Source of the DNA: Flaccisagitta enflata
Taxonomy: Eukaryota; Chaetognatha; Sagittoidea; Aphragmophora
Direction of reading: 5' to 3'
DNA: 64,000 bases
NCBI GenBank assembly: GCA_965153355.1
Contig: OZ231126.1
Location: 87,172,001-87,236,000, forward strand
A program made the position numbers and the translations under genes. Below are positions 36,836 through 48,889 of this stretch, one piece after another. How positions within the stretch are numbered: position 1 is the first letter of the stretch; each line of letters opens with the position of its first letter. The notes below the pieces were generated by a model. The model was not told where the DNA came from, made no database searches, and saw only the letters and a list, made by a program, of their open reading frames with translations.

Positions 36836-37100
36836 AGCCCCTGCCCAATCCACAATACAACCCCTGCCCTCACGCATCACTGCCCCCGAAAGCGACTATT
36901 TATTGGCTGTGTATCAGCATGGAAACTTACTAAGTCGCATACATGTGTGGCATTTTCAGTTGCGGAGACAAAACTCTATATGAGGCTTTGTCCGTCTATC
37001 CATCGGTCCGTCGGTCCGTCGGTCCGTTGATCCGCGGGAAGGTACGGATGAGGGTTGTATGCCCCTGCCCACCCATCCGCAACGATAACGTAACCCCGTC
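36836..37100 (-). mobile_element. Family C and family B fragments, adjacent
   Basis: 36836-36925: three ACTGCCCCTGCCC-type repeats followed by GGCTGTGTATCAG, resembling the family C 5' region. 36955-37100: AGTTGCGGAGACAAAACTC, TATATGAGGCTTTGTCCGTC, GTCGG array, GCCCCTGCCCACCCATCCGC, AACGATAACGTAACCCCGTC of family B. Confidence 0.6.
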
Positions 37101-38186
37101 ATTTGTTACATCATTATATTCAATCTTTTATATAGCTGCTCAGATAGCTTAAGACGGAAAATTTTTGTAGAAAAATGAAGTGTTTCACTATACTTTTTGC
37201 ATCATTATCAGGACAATAATGAAGCTGGAATGCTATTAGTAGACAAATTGTCTCTAAAGACACTTGGTGTATACATTTTTATTGTATTCTGACTTGAAAT
37301 GTAATTTGAACTATACGATTCAAGCAAAAATAATGAAGTTTTTTAGTGAATTTCTGCTTACACTTTTTTTTTATTTTCTGAGGTCAAAATTCTAAGAAAG
37401 CCAAACACAGGGAAATTTTGCATTTTGAAAAACATATCGATTTGGGAAGAGAACTATGTTCTTTGTTTTTTCATTTTTTCATTTCCTATGCAAATTTAGA
37501 ATTTTGACCAGCCCTCAGTCAGTGACCAAAAATACTATAAGTATAAGTGCAAACTTTCAAAATAATTTTTTTGGTAACATTGGCTAAACTTGGTCCTCTT
37601 GCTAAATCAATGCAAATTTTTCGTTTAAATATAATGTCTGAGCCATCTCAATCACTTTCATTCACTTATTTTTGCATTTTCATTTTTACATTTTTTCTAT
37701 TTTGACCTTCTTTGAAACACAAATGTTACCTTCGAAGGGAAGCCATCTTAATCAACATGATCGGGAAACGTGGGCGAAAGCAAAAGGTGAACGTGAAAGC
37801 ATTATGAATGAACTGTATTATGAATTAACTGTATTATGAATGAACTCTATATTTATATGACTTCGAATATGAAACGAATATCCATCATGCACTTTGACAT
37901 TTCAAATTGCTCGTTACATGATTAAATGCTGAAAGACAGAGAAAGACAGAGAGAGACAAAGTTGAAAAAGAATAAAAAAAAAAAAAAAACGGAAAAAAAA
38001 AAACGTTGAAAACCACCTGCTCCTTTCATCAGACCATCATTTACAGTAAATGAATTTGAAAATATTAATGCATTTATGAACACTTAAAAACATTTAAAGA
38101 ATTGTCACGCACGTGGATCAAACTAGATTTTAAAGTGTATATGGTTTCTACAGATTCATACTTACGAATTCATACCTCATGCAATT

Positions 38187-38189
<3 letters not shown>
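37101..38189. other. AT-rich region with one foldback pair
   Basis: GGTCAAAATTCTAAGAAAG (37383) and CTATGCAAATTTAGAATTTT plus GACC (37487-37511) are inverted. They are related to the foldback at 43317-43453 (shared CTATGCAAATTT and CTATGTTCTT). Poly-A rich at 37973-38002. No gene. Confidence 0.5.

Positions 38190-38271
<82 letters not shown>
38190..38271. repeat. (CAA)n microsatellite
   Basis: About 81 bp. A 102-codon + frame (38102-38410) reads it as poly-Q with unrelated flanks and no domain, so it is not accepted as a gene. 38272-38636 holds nothing identifiable. Confidence 0.95.
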
Positions 38272-38636
38272 TAACAATAACAAACAACAATTTAAACAAC
38301 CAGCTTTCCCTTTTAGGCCTTCTTCCCCATCCCCACTATACTTCTCCTTTTTACGACAGATTGTGCAATATTTTATTATGAGGAGGTCGATTAATAGCAA
38401 ACACGCGTAACTCTGTTGCTTAAATTTCCGTTTCTCCCTCCAACAACGTTTTTCCACGATTGAGCAAATAGAGTTGACAGATTTTCGTCTACCTAATCAT
38501 CCTTAATGCTCTTGATTCAAAGCCATTCAACAAATTTCAAGCGTGCATCGAATCAAATCTTTGTTTACATTTTGAATGTCGGCAAAATGTTCGACGTCCT
38601 CATCATTTCCATATCCGAAAGATTTCCGCCCTTGTC

Positions 38637-38820
38637 TGTCTGTGTTTCTGTCTGTCTAACCGTCTGTCTTTCGGTTTGTCTGTCTGTCTATTTGTTTGAC
38701 TGTCTGTCTGTCTTTTTTTCTTACTATCGACCCGTCTTTCTGTCTTTCTGTCTTTCTGTCTGTCTGTCTGTCTGTTTGTCTGTCAGTCTGTCTGTCTGTC
38801 TGTCTGTCTGTTGTCTCTGT
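38637..38820. repeat. (CTGT)n irregular microsatellite
   Basis: GTCT/GTCTGTCT runs with many point variants. Confidence 0.9.
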
Positions 38821-38871
38821 GTGTGTCTGTTTATCTGTATTTTTTTCTGTCATATGTATCTTTTAAACTTT

Positions 38872-39085
38872 TTTAGTCACTTCCTCCGCGACTCTACAAC
38901 CCGCTTTGTCAGGCCGTCGGTCTGTCAGGCCGTCGGTCTGTCGGTCCGACGGTCCGTCGGTCCGTCGGTCCGTCGGTCCGTCGGTCCGTCGGTCCGTCGG
39001 TCCGTCGGTCCGTCGGTCCGTCGGTCCATCACACTTTACTTTTTTTTGGCGGTTTTTTGCTCCAGCCCAAATGATCAAGTGGCGG
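38872..39085 (-). mobile_element. Helitron-like element, family C
   Basis: TTTT, decayed hairpin AGTCACTTCCTCCGCGACT, CTACAACCCGCTTTGTCAGG, a very regular CGGTCCGT array (38935-39028), ACACTTTACTTTTTTTTGGC, CTCCAGCCCAAATGATCAAG, then the 5' end is lost. Confidence 0.75.
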
Positions 39086-39300
39086 CCATTATTCACCGTA
39101 CAAATTTGTTTGGTTATCAATATTAGAAAATTCAAATGAATCATTGCGTTTTTATTTCATGCCCAATCAAGTTTTCATGGAACACGTTATGGCGTACGCC
39201 ACTAGTCTATATTTCTTTTCACCCTGTCTTTGAATCAGTCTCTCCGTCTGTTTCAGTGTGTCTGTCCCGATTTAAGTGTCCGTCTTTTTCTGTTTGTCTG

Positions 39301-39301
39301 C

Positions 39302-39364
<63 letters not shown>
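39301..39364. repeat. (CT)n microsatellite
   Basis: About 62 bp. Confidence 0.95.
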
Positions 39365-39365
<1 letters not shown>

Positions 39366-39583
39366 TCTCCCATTCGCAAGTTGGGGTCCGTGTCTCGACA
39401 AATTTTTTATGCAAATCAGGTTTTATGTCAACAATATCGCGCCGGTTTTTGCCGGCCATTTATGAAGCGGATATTGCCTCGGACGATTTAAGTCGACGGC
39501 GCTAAAAACTTTGTTACCTTTATTTCCATTTTTTAGTAAACTAGAAAAATCGATAATCTTTATTTCAATAGTAACTTGCTGAG

Positions 39584-39587
<4 letters not shown>

Positions 39588-39676
<89 letters not shown>
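39588..39676. repeat. (GA)n microsatellite
   Basis: About 89 bp. Opposite strand type to the CT array 220 bp upstream. Confidence 0.95.
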
Positions 39677-39682
<6 letters not shown>

Positions 39683-39770
39683 GTGTGTACAATAATCCCT
39701 CGGATTTTGCTAGAATTAGAGAAAGCGAAATACAAATATGGATTCAAAATGCGTACTTTCGTTCTTGATA

Positions 39771-40228
39771 ACACCCTGAGCAGGAAATTTGGCACAAGTC
39801 CAATAAAACAATTGATAACTGTTCAAATCTGTCTAAAATATAGCTGGAATGCAAAAATATTGATAACTTGTCAGTCGATTTTGCAGATTTTGGCGTGGAT
39901 CCCGTGCTGCACATCATTGAGGGACTCAACTTAGTAACCCCCTGCATACACTGCTTGCTTCAGACCACCCCAGTAGTTCTAAAATGGCCTCAAATATAAG
40001 TGTTTCCCTTCATCAAATTTTGCCGGTAAAAACCCATCAAAATCTAACACCGCATTTCTAGTTTGAAGCTTTCTATGGCAGAGAGTGGTCGCATGACTGA
40101 TCAACGGCGCATTCTTACGTCCAGTAGAGCTAGTCAGGAGGTTATGTTTCAAATTTCAACTCACTGGGCCATCTAGAAATATCGTTTTTATGTCAATATG
40201 TTTGTGCCAAATTTCCTGCACAGGGTGT
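39771..40228. mobile_element. MITE, about 458 bp, TA flanks
   Basis: Left ACACCCTGAGCAGGAAATTT and right complement ACACCCTGTGCAGGAAATTT, both continuing GGCACAA. TA on both sides (39769-39770, 40229-40230). Non-coding interior. Tc1/mariner-like insertion is the simplest reading. Confidence 0.7.
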
Positions 40229-41507
40229 TATAAGTTGGACAACATTACCTTATAACAACAACAACAAAAAAATACCAAATAAGAACAAGAACAAGAGCCT
40301 TGGCAGCTCTTACTGGTGTTTAATACGAACCCTTCGATACTGTCCTTAGAATTAACAAGAATTCACCTCAAGCCTTACCAAAGAGCGACTCAGCAGATAC
40401 TAATCAACTGCAACAAAAATCTATGATTGTCAGCCATTTGTTAAATTTACTAGTGAAAAGAAAGAGGACCAGATATTTGTGCTGAATTGTACCCCCACAT
40501 TCCTCATCCTCGTTGCCAAAGAAATTCAAGACCTTGGTCAGGTCGTCACACATAGGTTAAGAATATAAGTTTTTTTGTTAGTTTTGCTCAATAGAAAACT
40601 AGTCAGTGAGGCCATCTTCCATATTTTTTTCCAGCTTTAGCATAATAAGGGATATTGTTTTAATTGTCATACAAACAGGTAATCAGTCAGATAGACGTAA
40701 GACATGCTGACCGACAGATGCATTTGGCGGAACTAACTATTTGACTCTCAAGGATTTTTTTGTAATTATCCATTCAAACGAGAATCCATACAATACTATC
40801 ATGCGCATAAAAAACGGACACCTGTAAAAAGCATCAACTTTGGAGTCGTGCTTTGGTGTGTTTCAAGTAACCCCAATAACTCGGGGACCACACATCATAT
40901 CGTATCAACATCGCAACTACTCAATGCTTCGACCCCTAAGGCCCCGATGCAACCAAGCCCCAGTGTTCAAAGACCTCCACCTGCAAAAAAAAGAAAAAAA
41001 AAAAGAGAGCTTACGCTCAAACGACCAACGACCTCCCAAATACCCCAAAGCCCCAACGCAATATTTCCTGCTGCTACCCTGATAATCAGTCTCCTCATCT
41101 TCTTCTTCTTCTTTCATAGCTACCTCCTCATCCTCTCCTCCTCTTCCTCCTCCTTCTCCTTCTCCAGCAACGTCCCCCCGCGAATGACGAGTTTTTGAGG
41201 CCAGTCACTTTTCCTTCAATTCATTTCTTTTCTTCTTCTTCTTCTCCTTGGCTTTTCGGTATTTTTGGGTCTCTTATGTACACCGTCGTCCATCTTTGTC
41301 GACGTCGTCATCGTTGTCGTCGTCGTCGCCATCGTCGTCGATATCGTCTTTATCGTCGTCACCGGCGCCATTATCGTCTTATCGTTGTCGTCGTCTTTGT
41401 CATCGTCTAGCCCCTTTTACAATCATTGCATTTTCTCTCTTTCTCATTCTTATATTACTCTTTCTTTCCTTTCCACTCTCTCTCTTTTTATCTCGCGAGA
41501 GCTTGAG

Positions 41508-41508
<1 letters not shown>
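40229..41508. other. No gene established
   Basis: The 116-codon frame 40848-41198 begins with non-repetitive S/T/P-rich sequence (STPKAPMQPSPSVQRPP) and a basic KKRKKKR stretch, then becomes translated T/C repeats. No domain. GTC/GTCGTT trinucleotide patches lie at 41283-41410. CT-rich 41420-41508. Confidence 0.35.
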
Positions 41509-41590
<82 letters not shown>

Positions 41591-41742
41591 CTCTGTGTGT
41601 ATATGGCGTCATGGTCTTCATAACGTCGTTGTCGTTCTTGTCTTCGACGTTGTTGCCGTAATTTCCGTTACGTGGCATCGTCATCATCGCCGTCATCGTT
41701 GTCAACGTCGTGGTCACCGTCGCTGTAGTCATCGCTGGTTGT

Positions 41743-41786
<44 letters not shown>
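41509..41786. repeat. Two (CT)n arrays
   Basis: 41509-41593 and 41745-41786, with GTCGTC/CATCGTC-rich sequence between. Confidence 0.93.
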
Positions 41787-41788
<2 letters not shown>

Positions 41789-42172
41789 GGTAACGCCAAA
41801 GCGACGTTTTTTGGAGTTCGTCATCATTTTCTGTTTTCTGCGTCCAAAATCTGGTATTCTTGGAATATGTAGAGAAACACACACGCGCGCGGCACCTTTT
41901 CTAATTCACATCCTCCTCTTCTTCATCCTCCTCCTCTTCCTCCACGTCCTCCCCCACTTTTCTTTCTCTTTCTCCTCCCCTTCCTCCTCATTCTTTAACT
42001 CCTTCTTCTTCTCCACACCATTTTGCTTTCTCTTCATCTGTCTCTTCTTCCTCCTTTTCTCCTTTTTCCCCTTCCTCATCATCCTTTCCCTTTCTTCTTC
42101 CTCCTCATCCTCTTTTCTTTTCTTTTCTTTTTTTTTTTGGTTTCGCTTTTTACTTCATCCATAGTTAAAACA

Positions 42173-42459
<287 letters not shown>

Positions 42460-42669
42460 TTTCACCTCTATTGCTTCACTTCAATCGTCATCGTCTCAAT
42501 CGTGAGGTCTCACTCTATTCTTTCCAGTTTACCCTTTTTTTCTCCTTTTTTCCGATTCCTTTTTCTTTCCGGTTATTTCCTATGCTTTTTGCGTCATACT
42601 ACTTTTCTCCATTTCCCCTATTTTCTTCCTTTTACCTTCTTTCTCTTCTTCCTCTTGTATTCCCTCCCG

Positions 42670-43007
<338 letters not shown>

Positions 43008-43316
43008 CCTTTTTTCAATATTGAATCTTTGACTGGAAACAAAATGCTACTCAATCTATCGAGGCTATTTCTTACGAGTTACGACGCACTGAACATTACC
43101 ATAGAATAAACTACCCAAGCCAGATAAATCATGATTTTTTTAACATGAAATTTTATGAAAATTTTTGTTTTGAGGATTTCAATTAACTTGTCAACAAACA
43201 TTTTTTGCATGAATCAACTTGCATATGCCAGTTTTAATCTCAAATCTTTCTTTTTACGGCTGAAAAATTGGGTGACATGCAATGAAAACTTGTTTTGCCA
43301 ATGTACCATAACCCAC

Positions 43317-43453
43317 TGGAAATTTTAAATTTGCATAGAAATTCAAATTATGGAGAAAACAAGAACATAGCGCGATTCCCAGATCAGTAACTGAGCGCGC
43401 TATGTTCTTAGTTTGTTCATATTTTGATTATCTATGCAAATTTAAAATTTCCA
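43317..43453. mobile_element. Foldback element, about 60-bp arms
   Basis: TGGAAATTTTAAATTTGCAT...AAGAACATAGCGCG (43317-43374) and CGCGCTATGTTCTT...ATGCAAATTTAAAATTTCCA (43395-43452) are inverted with a loop of about 20 bp. A relative lies at 37.38-37.51 kb. Surrounding 43008-43316 and 43454-43782 is AT-rich with no gene recognised. Confidence 0.7.
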
Positions 43454-43782
43454 TTGAGCAGTTTTTAAAATAGTTGTCATTATTTTTTTTACTTTTTTGT
43501 CACTTCAAAAACGAGTTTCCTTAGTATTTTTGTAACTATGTCATTTGAAATAACAAATTGGTTTCCTCAAGTAAGTAAATACATCTAATTTTCTAAAAAA
43601 ACATAACAATCATTGATCAAAGCCAGATTGGTAATCTCATTGAAAACTTAGTTCTCCGGGTAAATTCTTCCTGATTTAATTTCACTGCGTCTTACGCGGC
43701 AATTATAGTTCAAGACCGAGTTCCTGTCCCACACTTTACCTGGATGGATGACTTGATTACGATTTATCAATCCTCCACCGAT

Positions 43783-43833
43783 CAGTCGCGTGCACGCGAC
43801 TTTACGAGCCGCTTTTTTGGTCCGTCCGTCGGC
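43783..43833 (-). mobile_element. Family C/D 3'-end fragment next to the BTB exon
   Basis: Perfect hairpin AGTCGCGTGCACGCGACT, TTTACGAGCCGCTTTTTTGG, TCCGTCCGTCGG. It stops about 10-20 bp before the first recognised exon, so it either lies in the preceding intron or interrupts the gene. Confidence 0.65.
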
Positions 43834-43851
43834 GTTTATGAGGTTTATGAG

Positions 43852-43979
43852 GTTTATTCCGTTAGAAGAACCTTTAGAAAAGGCGACGGACTTATGGGTG
43901 GTGGCCAATCTTTTTGTGGCTCCGGATTTGGAGAAAACTTGCGAAAAATTGATCTTCGACCATCTTGTACAAAGAAAAG
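43852..43979 (+). CDS. BTB/POZ-domain protein, internal exon (end of BTB domain)
   Basis: Seen: from 43853 the frame reads FIPLEEPLE, KATDLWVVANLFVAPDLEK, TCEKLIFDHLVQRK, open to the donor GTGATT (GT at 43980-43981, after AAAAG). Known: in SPOP/TDPOZ and related BTB proteins, the last BTB helices read (D)LL-AADKY-L--LK--CE--L, and this exon matches that pattern (DLWVVANLFVAPDLEKTCEKLI). Such proteins usually act as substrate adaptors of CUL3 ubiquitin ligases. The start is uncertain: acceptor AGs at 43841-43842 or 43850-43851 are both possible. The upstream BTB core and any MATH domain are not visible, and a helitron-like fragment ends just before it. The gene may therefore be incomplete or a pseudogene. 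Confidence 0.6.
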
Positions 43980-44013
43980 GTGATTGCAGTCATTTTTGGA
44001 TATATAAAGCAAA

Positions 44014-44249
44014 TAGGGATGTGGAATCGGTAGATTTTCATGCCGCTCCCGCTTCCTATTTCATTTAGTAGTTTGGATTATACAGTTACGCTTCACTAGA
44101 GCGCATTCCAAGGGACTGGGCTAAATTATGCCTTATAGTGAAGCTGCCTTATTGCCAGTTGTATGCCTTATAGGCGGGCATGCCTTATTAGCGGGTGCGC
44201 TCTAGTGAAGCTCCACTGTACATAGCGGTCAATGGCTTCCACATTCCTA
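44014..44249. mobile_element. MITE with TAGGGATGTGGAA ends
   Basis: Left TAGGGATGTGGAATCGGTAG and right complement TAGGAATGTGGAAGCCATTG. Same family as 20855-21055 (both contain ATGCCGCT...GCTTCC inside the left end). Interrupted by another MITE at 44093-44218. No exact target duplication seen. Confidence 0.6.
44093..44218. mobile_element. Nested 126-bp MITE, TA flanks
   Basis: Left CAGTTACGCTTCACTAGAGC and right complement CAGTGGAGCTTCACTAGAGC, continuing GCA. TA at 44091-44092 and 44219-44220. Internal ATGCCTTATAG/GCCTTATTAGCGGG repeats. CAGT ends plus TA fit Tc1/mariner. Confidence 0.75.
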
Positions 44250-44456
44250 ATTGCAACTCTCAGGCCAATTTTCATCTGTCATTTTAAATCTGTTAAATTT
44301 CAATTGTCATTTTAAATCTGTCATTTTTTGTTGAATCGATTTTCATTTCCTCTTCTTTATCATTTTTTAAGCTATCTGATTTCTTCTTCGTCTGATCTTA
44401 ATTTTTCTATTAACCGCAAATAATGTTAGATGTATGGATGAAGTTGAAGCACTTCA

Positions 44457-44873
44457 AACAAGCCCAAGAGGGCAACAGTCGCGTGCCTCTGGAAATGAAA
44501 AACAAAAGAGCAAAAAACATGTTGAAATGTTATGAATGTTTAAGATGATAAAAAATGTTAAAGAATGTTAAGAAATATTAAAAAAATGTTAAAAAATATA
44601 AAAAAATATCAAATAATGTTAAAAATGTTTAAAAATGTTAAAAAATGTTAAAAAAATGTTAAAAATTTTTTAGAAATTTAAAAATGTTAAGAGAAGTTAA
44701 AAAAGGTGAAATGTTAGGAATTGTTAAAAAGATGCTAAAAATGATAAAAAATTTTAAAAAATGTAAAAAAACTTTAAAAGCGTTAAAAAAAGTCCAAAAC
44801 TTAAAATTGTTACAGACGGACCGACCTACCGACCAACAGAGCAAGGTGTAGAGTCGCGTGCACGCGACTAAAA
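44457..44873 (+). mobile_element. Helitron-like element, family F, complete
   Basis: 5' end ACAAGCCCAAGAGGGCAAC (hairpin GCCC/GGGC) and AGTCGCGTGCCTCTGG. Body of degenerate AAAAATGTTAA repeats (44525-44800). Short GACGGACCGACC array, CAACAGAGCAAGGTGTAGAG, perfect hairpin AGTCGCGTGCACGCGACT (44852-44869) and A5. The 5' hairpin is like family A, while the 10-mer and 3' hairpin are like family C. Confidence 0.8.
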
Positions 44874-45076
44874 AGCAGAGATGCACTTCTCTAGGCTCAA
44901 TTTTTTTTTGTCCGCGACGGAGTACCATTCCGATGGGGTGTTGACAACGCCACTTGACAACACCATTTGACGGACCAGTTATGGTTTCAAAGGGGTTATC
45001 ACGGAGCAGAACACGCTTTGCACTCGCGTAATTGCGTATGCGACGAGCAAGTAACGAGTTATTCTTTCTGATCCAG

Positions 45077-45267
45077 CCGATGTCGTTCTCCGGTGTCTCG
45101 CCTTCGCCTACAAATACGAATCATCGTTGCCGACTCTCCTCGAATCCTCCTTGCTCTACGTGAGAAGCAGTTTGAGAGGGTTGAGGTCGACTGAAGAGTG
45201 GCGCGAAATGGAAAAAGATCAACCGGAACTCGTCGATCTGGTGCTCCAATCTCAATCGGCAGAATGA
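45077..45267 (+). CDS. BTB/POZ-domain protein, terminal exon (BACK-like C-terminus)
   Basis: Seen: after CC completing the split codon, 62 residues to TGA at 45265-45267: DVVLRCLAFAYKYESSL, PTLLESSLLYVRSSLRGLR, STEEWREMEKDQPELVDLVL, QSQSAE. Known: SPOP/TDPOZ-type proteins end with a three-helix BACK-like segment of the form (A)-LAD-(Y/H)-A--LK...F(I)----(V)--T--W--(L/M)---P-LV. Here AYKYESSLPTLLES, STEEWREM and QPELVDLVL fit in order and spacing. Codons are enriched for G/C at the third position relative to the AT-rich surroundings. No starting ATG is required because this is an internal-to-terminal exon. Inferred role: part of a CUL3 adaptor. No clear poly(A) signal before the repeat at 45486; 45268-45485 holds nothing else. 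Confidence 0.65.
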
Positions 45268-45485
45268 AGAAGTTCAGCCATTGTAACCAAAGGCTGTTAC
45301 ATGTTTTGGGAAAATTTCAGGTTTAAGTTACGTTGGCTTAGTGACAACTGCTAAGAAAGCAATTTGACAAAATAACTCTTTATCAATGCCACGTGATTAC
45401 AAATGAGGCTGAGGCGATGGCAACGTGACGCGTTTTAGACCGATCATGACTCCGCGGACGTTACTGCCAGGTATTACATCCTCGA

Positions 45486-46787
45486 ATTAGGTGTTGTTTA
45501 TAAACGCCAAATAAACGCCGTTTATAAACAATGCTATACAACTGTTTATAAACATTAAAAATACGAGTCAAATAAACAAAAATTGTTTAAATGGCAGTAA
45601 AAAACGCTGTTTATAAACAACTTCATATCACTGTTTATGAACAAAGGAAAATAAGAAATTGTTTGACCTGATCAGTACAAACTGAAAATGTTTTATTAGA
45701 AAAGTCAAAATTTTGAAGGTTGCTACTAATTTTTTTTACCCCAAAAATCGTTAAAAAGAGCCCAAAATTGATCGTTTATAAACACAATAATATTGATGTT
45801 TATAAACAACAAAAATCAGGTATTTATAAATGCTAAACACCAAAACAAACACCAAAAAATAATAAAAAGTCGTTTATTTTCCCCTTAGACCCCCTATAAC
45901 CACAAACATTGCAATGGATAATGTACAAAGGATTTTAATATTTCCCTCCTTGCTCCTCTTCTCCTCCTCATTCATAAATCGTTTATTTGCCCGCAATTTC
46001 TTTTGTAAATAAACAAATGTTTATTTGCTCCTAATATCCTTTCCAAATAAACAAAAATTCGTTTATTTGGCACCATGAATTTGTTTTCATAAACGTTTAC
46101 ACTCCTTTAAAAGTTTTTGTGTTTATAAACACCAAAAATATAAATCTCATAATCGAAATTTATGGTACCAAATAAACTAATTCGTTTATGAGGTTCATAT
46201 TTTTGGTGTTTATAAACACAAAAATTTCTAAAGGAGTGTAAACGTTTATGAAAACCAATTTAGGGTACCAAATAAACAATTTTTGTTTATTTGAGAAAGA
46301 AATTGGGGGCAAATAAACAATTTTGGTTGAGGAGGAGGGGGAGGAGGAGGAGGAAGAGGAGAGAAATATGAAAATCTGTTTATGAGATCAAATTTATGGT
46401 ACCAAATAAACAAATCTGTTTATGAGGTTCATATTTTTGGTGTTTATAAACACAAAAATTTCTAAAGAAGTATAAACGTTTATGAAAATCAATTTATGGT
46501 ACCAAATAAACAATTTTTATTTACTTGGGAAAGAAATTGGGGGCAAATAAACGATTTTGGATGAGGAAGAGGGGGAGGAGGAAGAGGAGGGGAATATGAA
46601 AATCTGTTTATGAGATCAAATTCATGGTACCAAATAAACAAATTTGTTTATGAGGTTCATATTTTTGGTGTTTATGAATACAAAAATTTCTTAAGGAGTG
46701 AAAACGTTTATGAAAACCAATTTATGGTACCAAATAAACAATTTTTGTTTATTTGGGAAAGAAATTGGGGGCAAATAAACGATTTTG

Positions 46788-46818
<31 letters not shown>

Positions 46819-47187
46819 AGGAGAGGAATATGCAAATCTGTTTATGAGATCAAATTCATGGTACCAAATAAACAAATTCGTTTATGAGGTTCATATTTTT
46901 GGTGTTTATAAACACAAAAAAATCACAAAAAAATCAGTAGCAACCTGCAAAATTTTGAATTCTTTAGTAGAACATTTTCTAGCTTGGACTTTTTCAGTTT
47001 GTACTGATCAGGTCAAACAATTTCTTTTTTTCCTCTGTTAATAAACAGTTATATAGAGTCGTTTATAAACAGCGTTTTTTGGTACCATTTAAACAGTTTT
47101 ATTTGATATGAATTTTGAATGTTTATAAACAGTTGCATAGCACTGTTTATAAATGGCGTTTATTTGCCGTTTATAAACACCCCTAAT
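45486..47187. mobile_element. 1.7-kb palindromic element built on GTTTATAAAC
   Basis: Ends are inverted: TTAGGTGTTGTTTATAAACG...CAAATAAACGCCGTTTATAAAC and, complement of the right, TTAGGGGTGTTTATAAACGG...CAAATAAACGCCATTTATAAAC. They continue for about 250 bp (TTTGACCTGATCAGTACAAA, AGGTTGCTACT / AGGTTGCTACTG). The interior holds about 230-bp direct repeats (46365, 46593, 46827) with GGTACCAAATAAACAA, GTTTATGAGGTTCATATTTT, GTGTTTATAAACACAAAAA and a GGAGGAGGA tract. One or more such units in opposite orientation lie at 45950-46150. The self-complementary decamer GTTTATAAAC occurs many times. No transposase. Confidence 0.8.
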
Positions 47188-47345
47188 ATCGCGCATGTAA
47201 TATCTCGTTACTGCATGAGCAACTATGATTACGCATACGATTCCACCTATCTTTGATCGCGTACGATTACGATTACGAGTACACAACGAGTACAACTCAA
47301 TTTACCAGCCCCTGGCACAGTAAAGCCAATTTCGGTCAAATTGAA

Positions 47346-48200
<855 letters not shown>

Positions 48201-48207
48201 AAAGAGA

Positions 48208-48381
48208 ACAAGGCCGGATACACGGCCACCAGTTGCGGACGGGTGGGCAGGGGCGGAAATGCGCGTTTTTTCACTTTTCAACTCGTGTCCACAGACTGAC
48301 CAACCGACCAACCAACCAGCCAACCGACCAACCAACGGACGGACAAAGCCTCCTATAGAGTTGCGTGTCCGCAACTAAAAA
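48208..48381 (+). mobile_element. Helitron-like element, family B, complete
   Basis: ACAAGGCCGGATACACGGCC (hairpin GGCCG/CGGCC), ACCAGTTGCGGACGGGTGGG, GGAAATGCGCGTTTTTTCAC, GACCAACC array, CGGACAAAGCCTCCTATAGA, perfect hairpin AGTTGCG/CGCAACT (48359-48376), A5. The clearest full-length family B copy. Confidence 0.85.
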
Positions 48382-48596
48382 GAAAGAAAGAAAGGAAAGA
48401 CGGAAAGCAAAAAAAAAGAAAAAAGAGAGACCAAACAAGAAAGAGAGAAGAGAGAAAGAGAGAAAGGGAGAAGGGGAGAAAAAAAGAGAGAAAGAAAGAG
48501 AGAAAGAAAGAGAGAAAGAAAGAAAGAAAAAGAAAAAGAGAAAGAGAGAAAGAAATAGAGAAAGTTGCATCAAAGGGGAAGGGCCATTTATGTAGT

Positions 48597-48657
<61 letters not shown>
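48382..48657. repeat. (GAAA)/(GAGA) purine tract and (CT)n
   Basis: Purine-rich 48382-48565 continues the array from before the helitron-like element, so the element inserted into it. Then (CT)n 48602-48657. 48658-48889 holds nothing identifiable. Confidence 0.9.
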
Positions 48658-48659
<2 letters not shown>

Positions 48660-48889
48660 TCACAGCGTGTCCAATATTCCATAACTTTCTCCTCGTCATA
48701 ATTTCCTTTCCTCCTACGCTGCCAGGTCTTACTCCTCCTCCTCTTCCTCCTCCTCCTCTTCCTTCTCCTTCGTTTGCCCGGTTTCTTTTTCGCGTCATAA
48801 ACTTTGCGCCGTTCATATTTCCATTTTGGTCTCTTTGCTTTGGAGAGGAAGTGACGTCATCTGGATGGTGTCAAAATGCGACGTCTCCA

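Larger units (their letters stand above)
43980..45076 (+). other. Intron of the BTB gene, 1097 bp, GT-AG
   Basis: Donor AAAG|GTGATT, acceptor TTATTCTTTCTGATCCAG|CC. The upstream exon ends after one base of a codon and the next exon supplies two (G + CC, alanine), so the frame is kept. The intron carries a MITE with a second MITE nested in it (44014-44249) and a helitron-like element (44457-44873). 44874-45060 is unremarkable. Confidence 0.6.

Noticed and set aside
38102-38410. Poly-glutamine protein
   Set aside because: The Q run is a (CAA)n microsatellite; flanks lack domain or splice support.
43648-43908. Minus-strand 86-codon frame antisense to the BTB exon
   Set aside because: It crosses the helitron-like hairpin and is antisense to the better supported exon.
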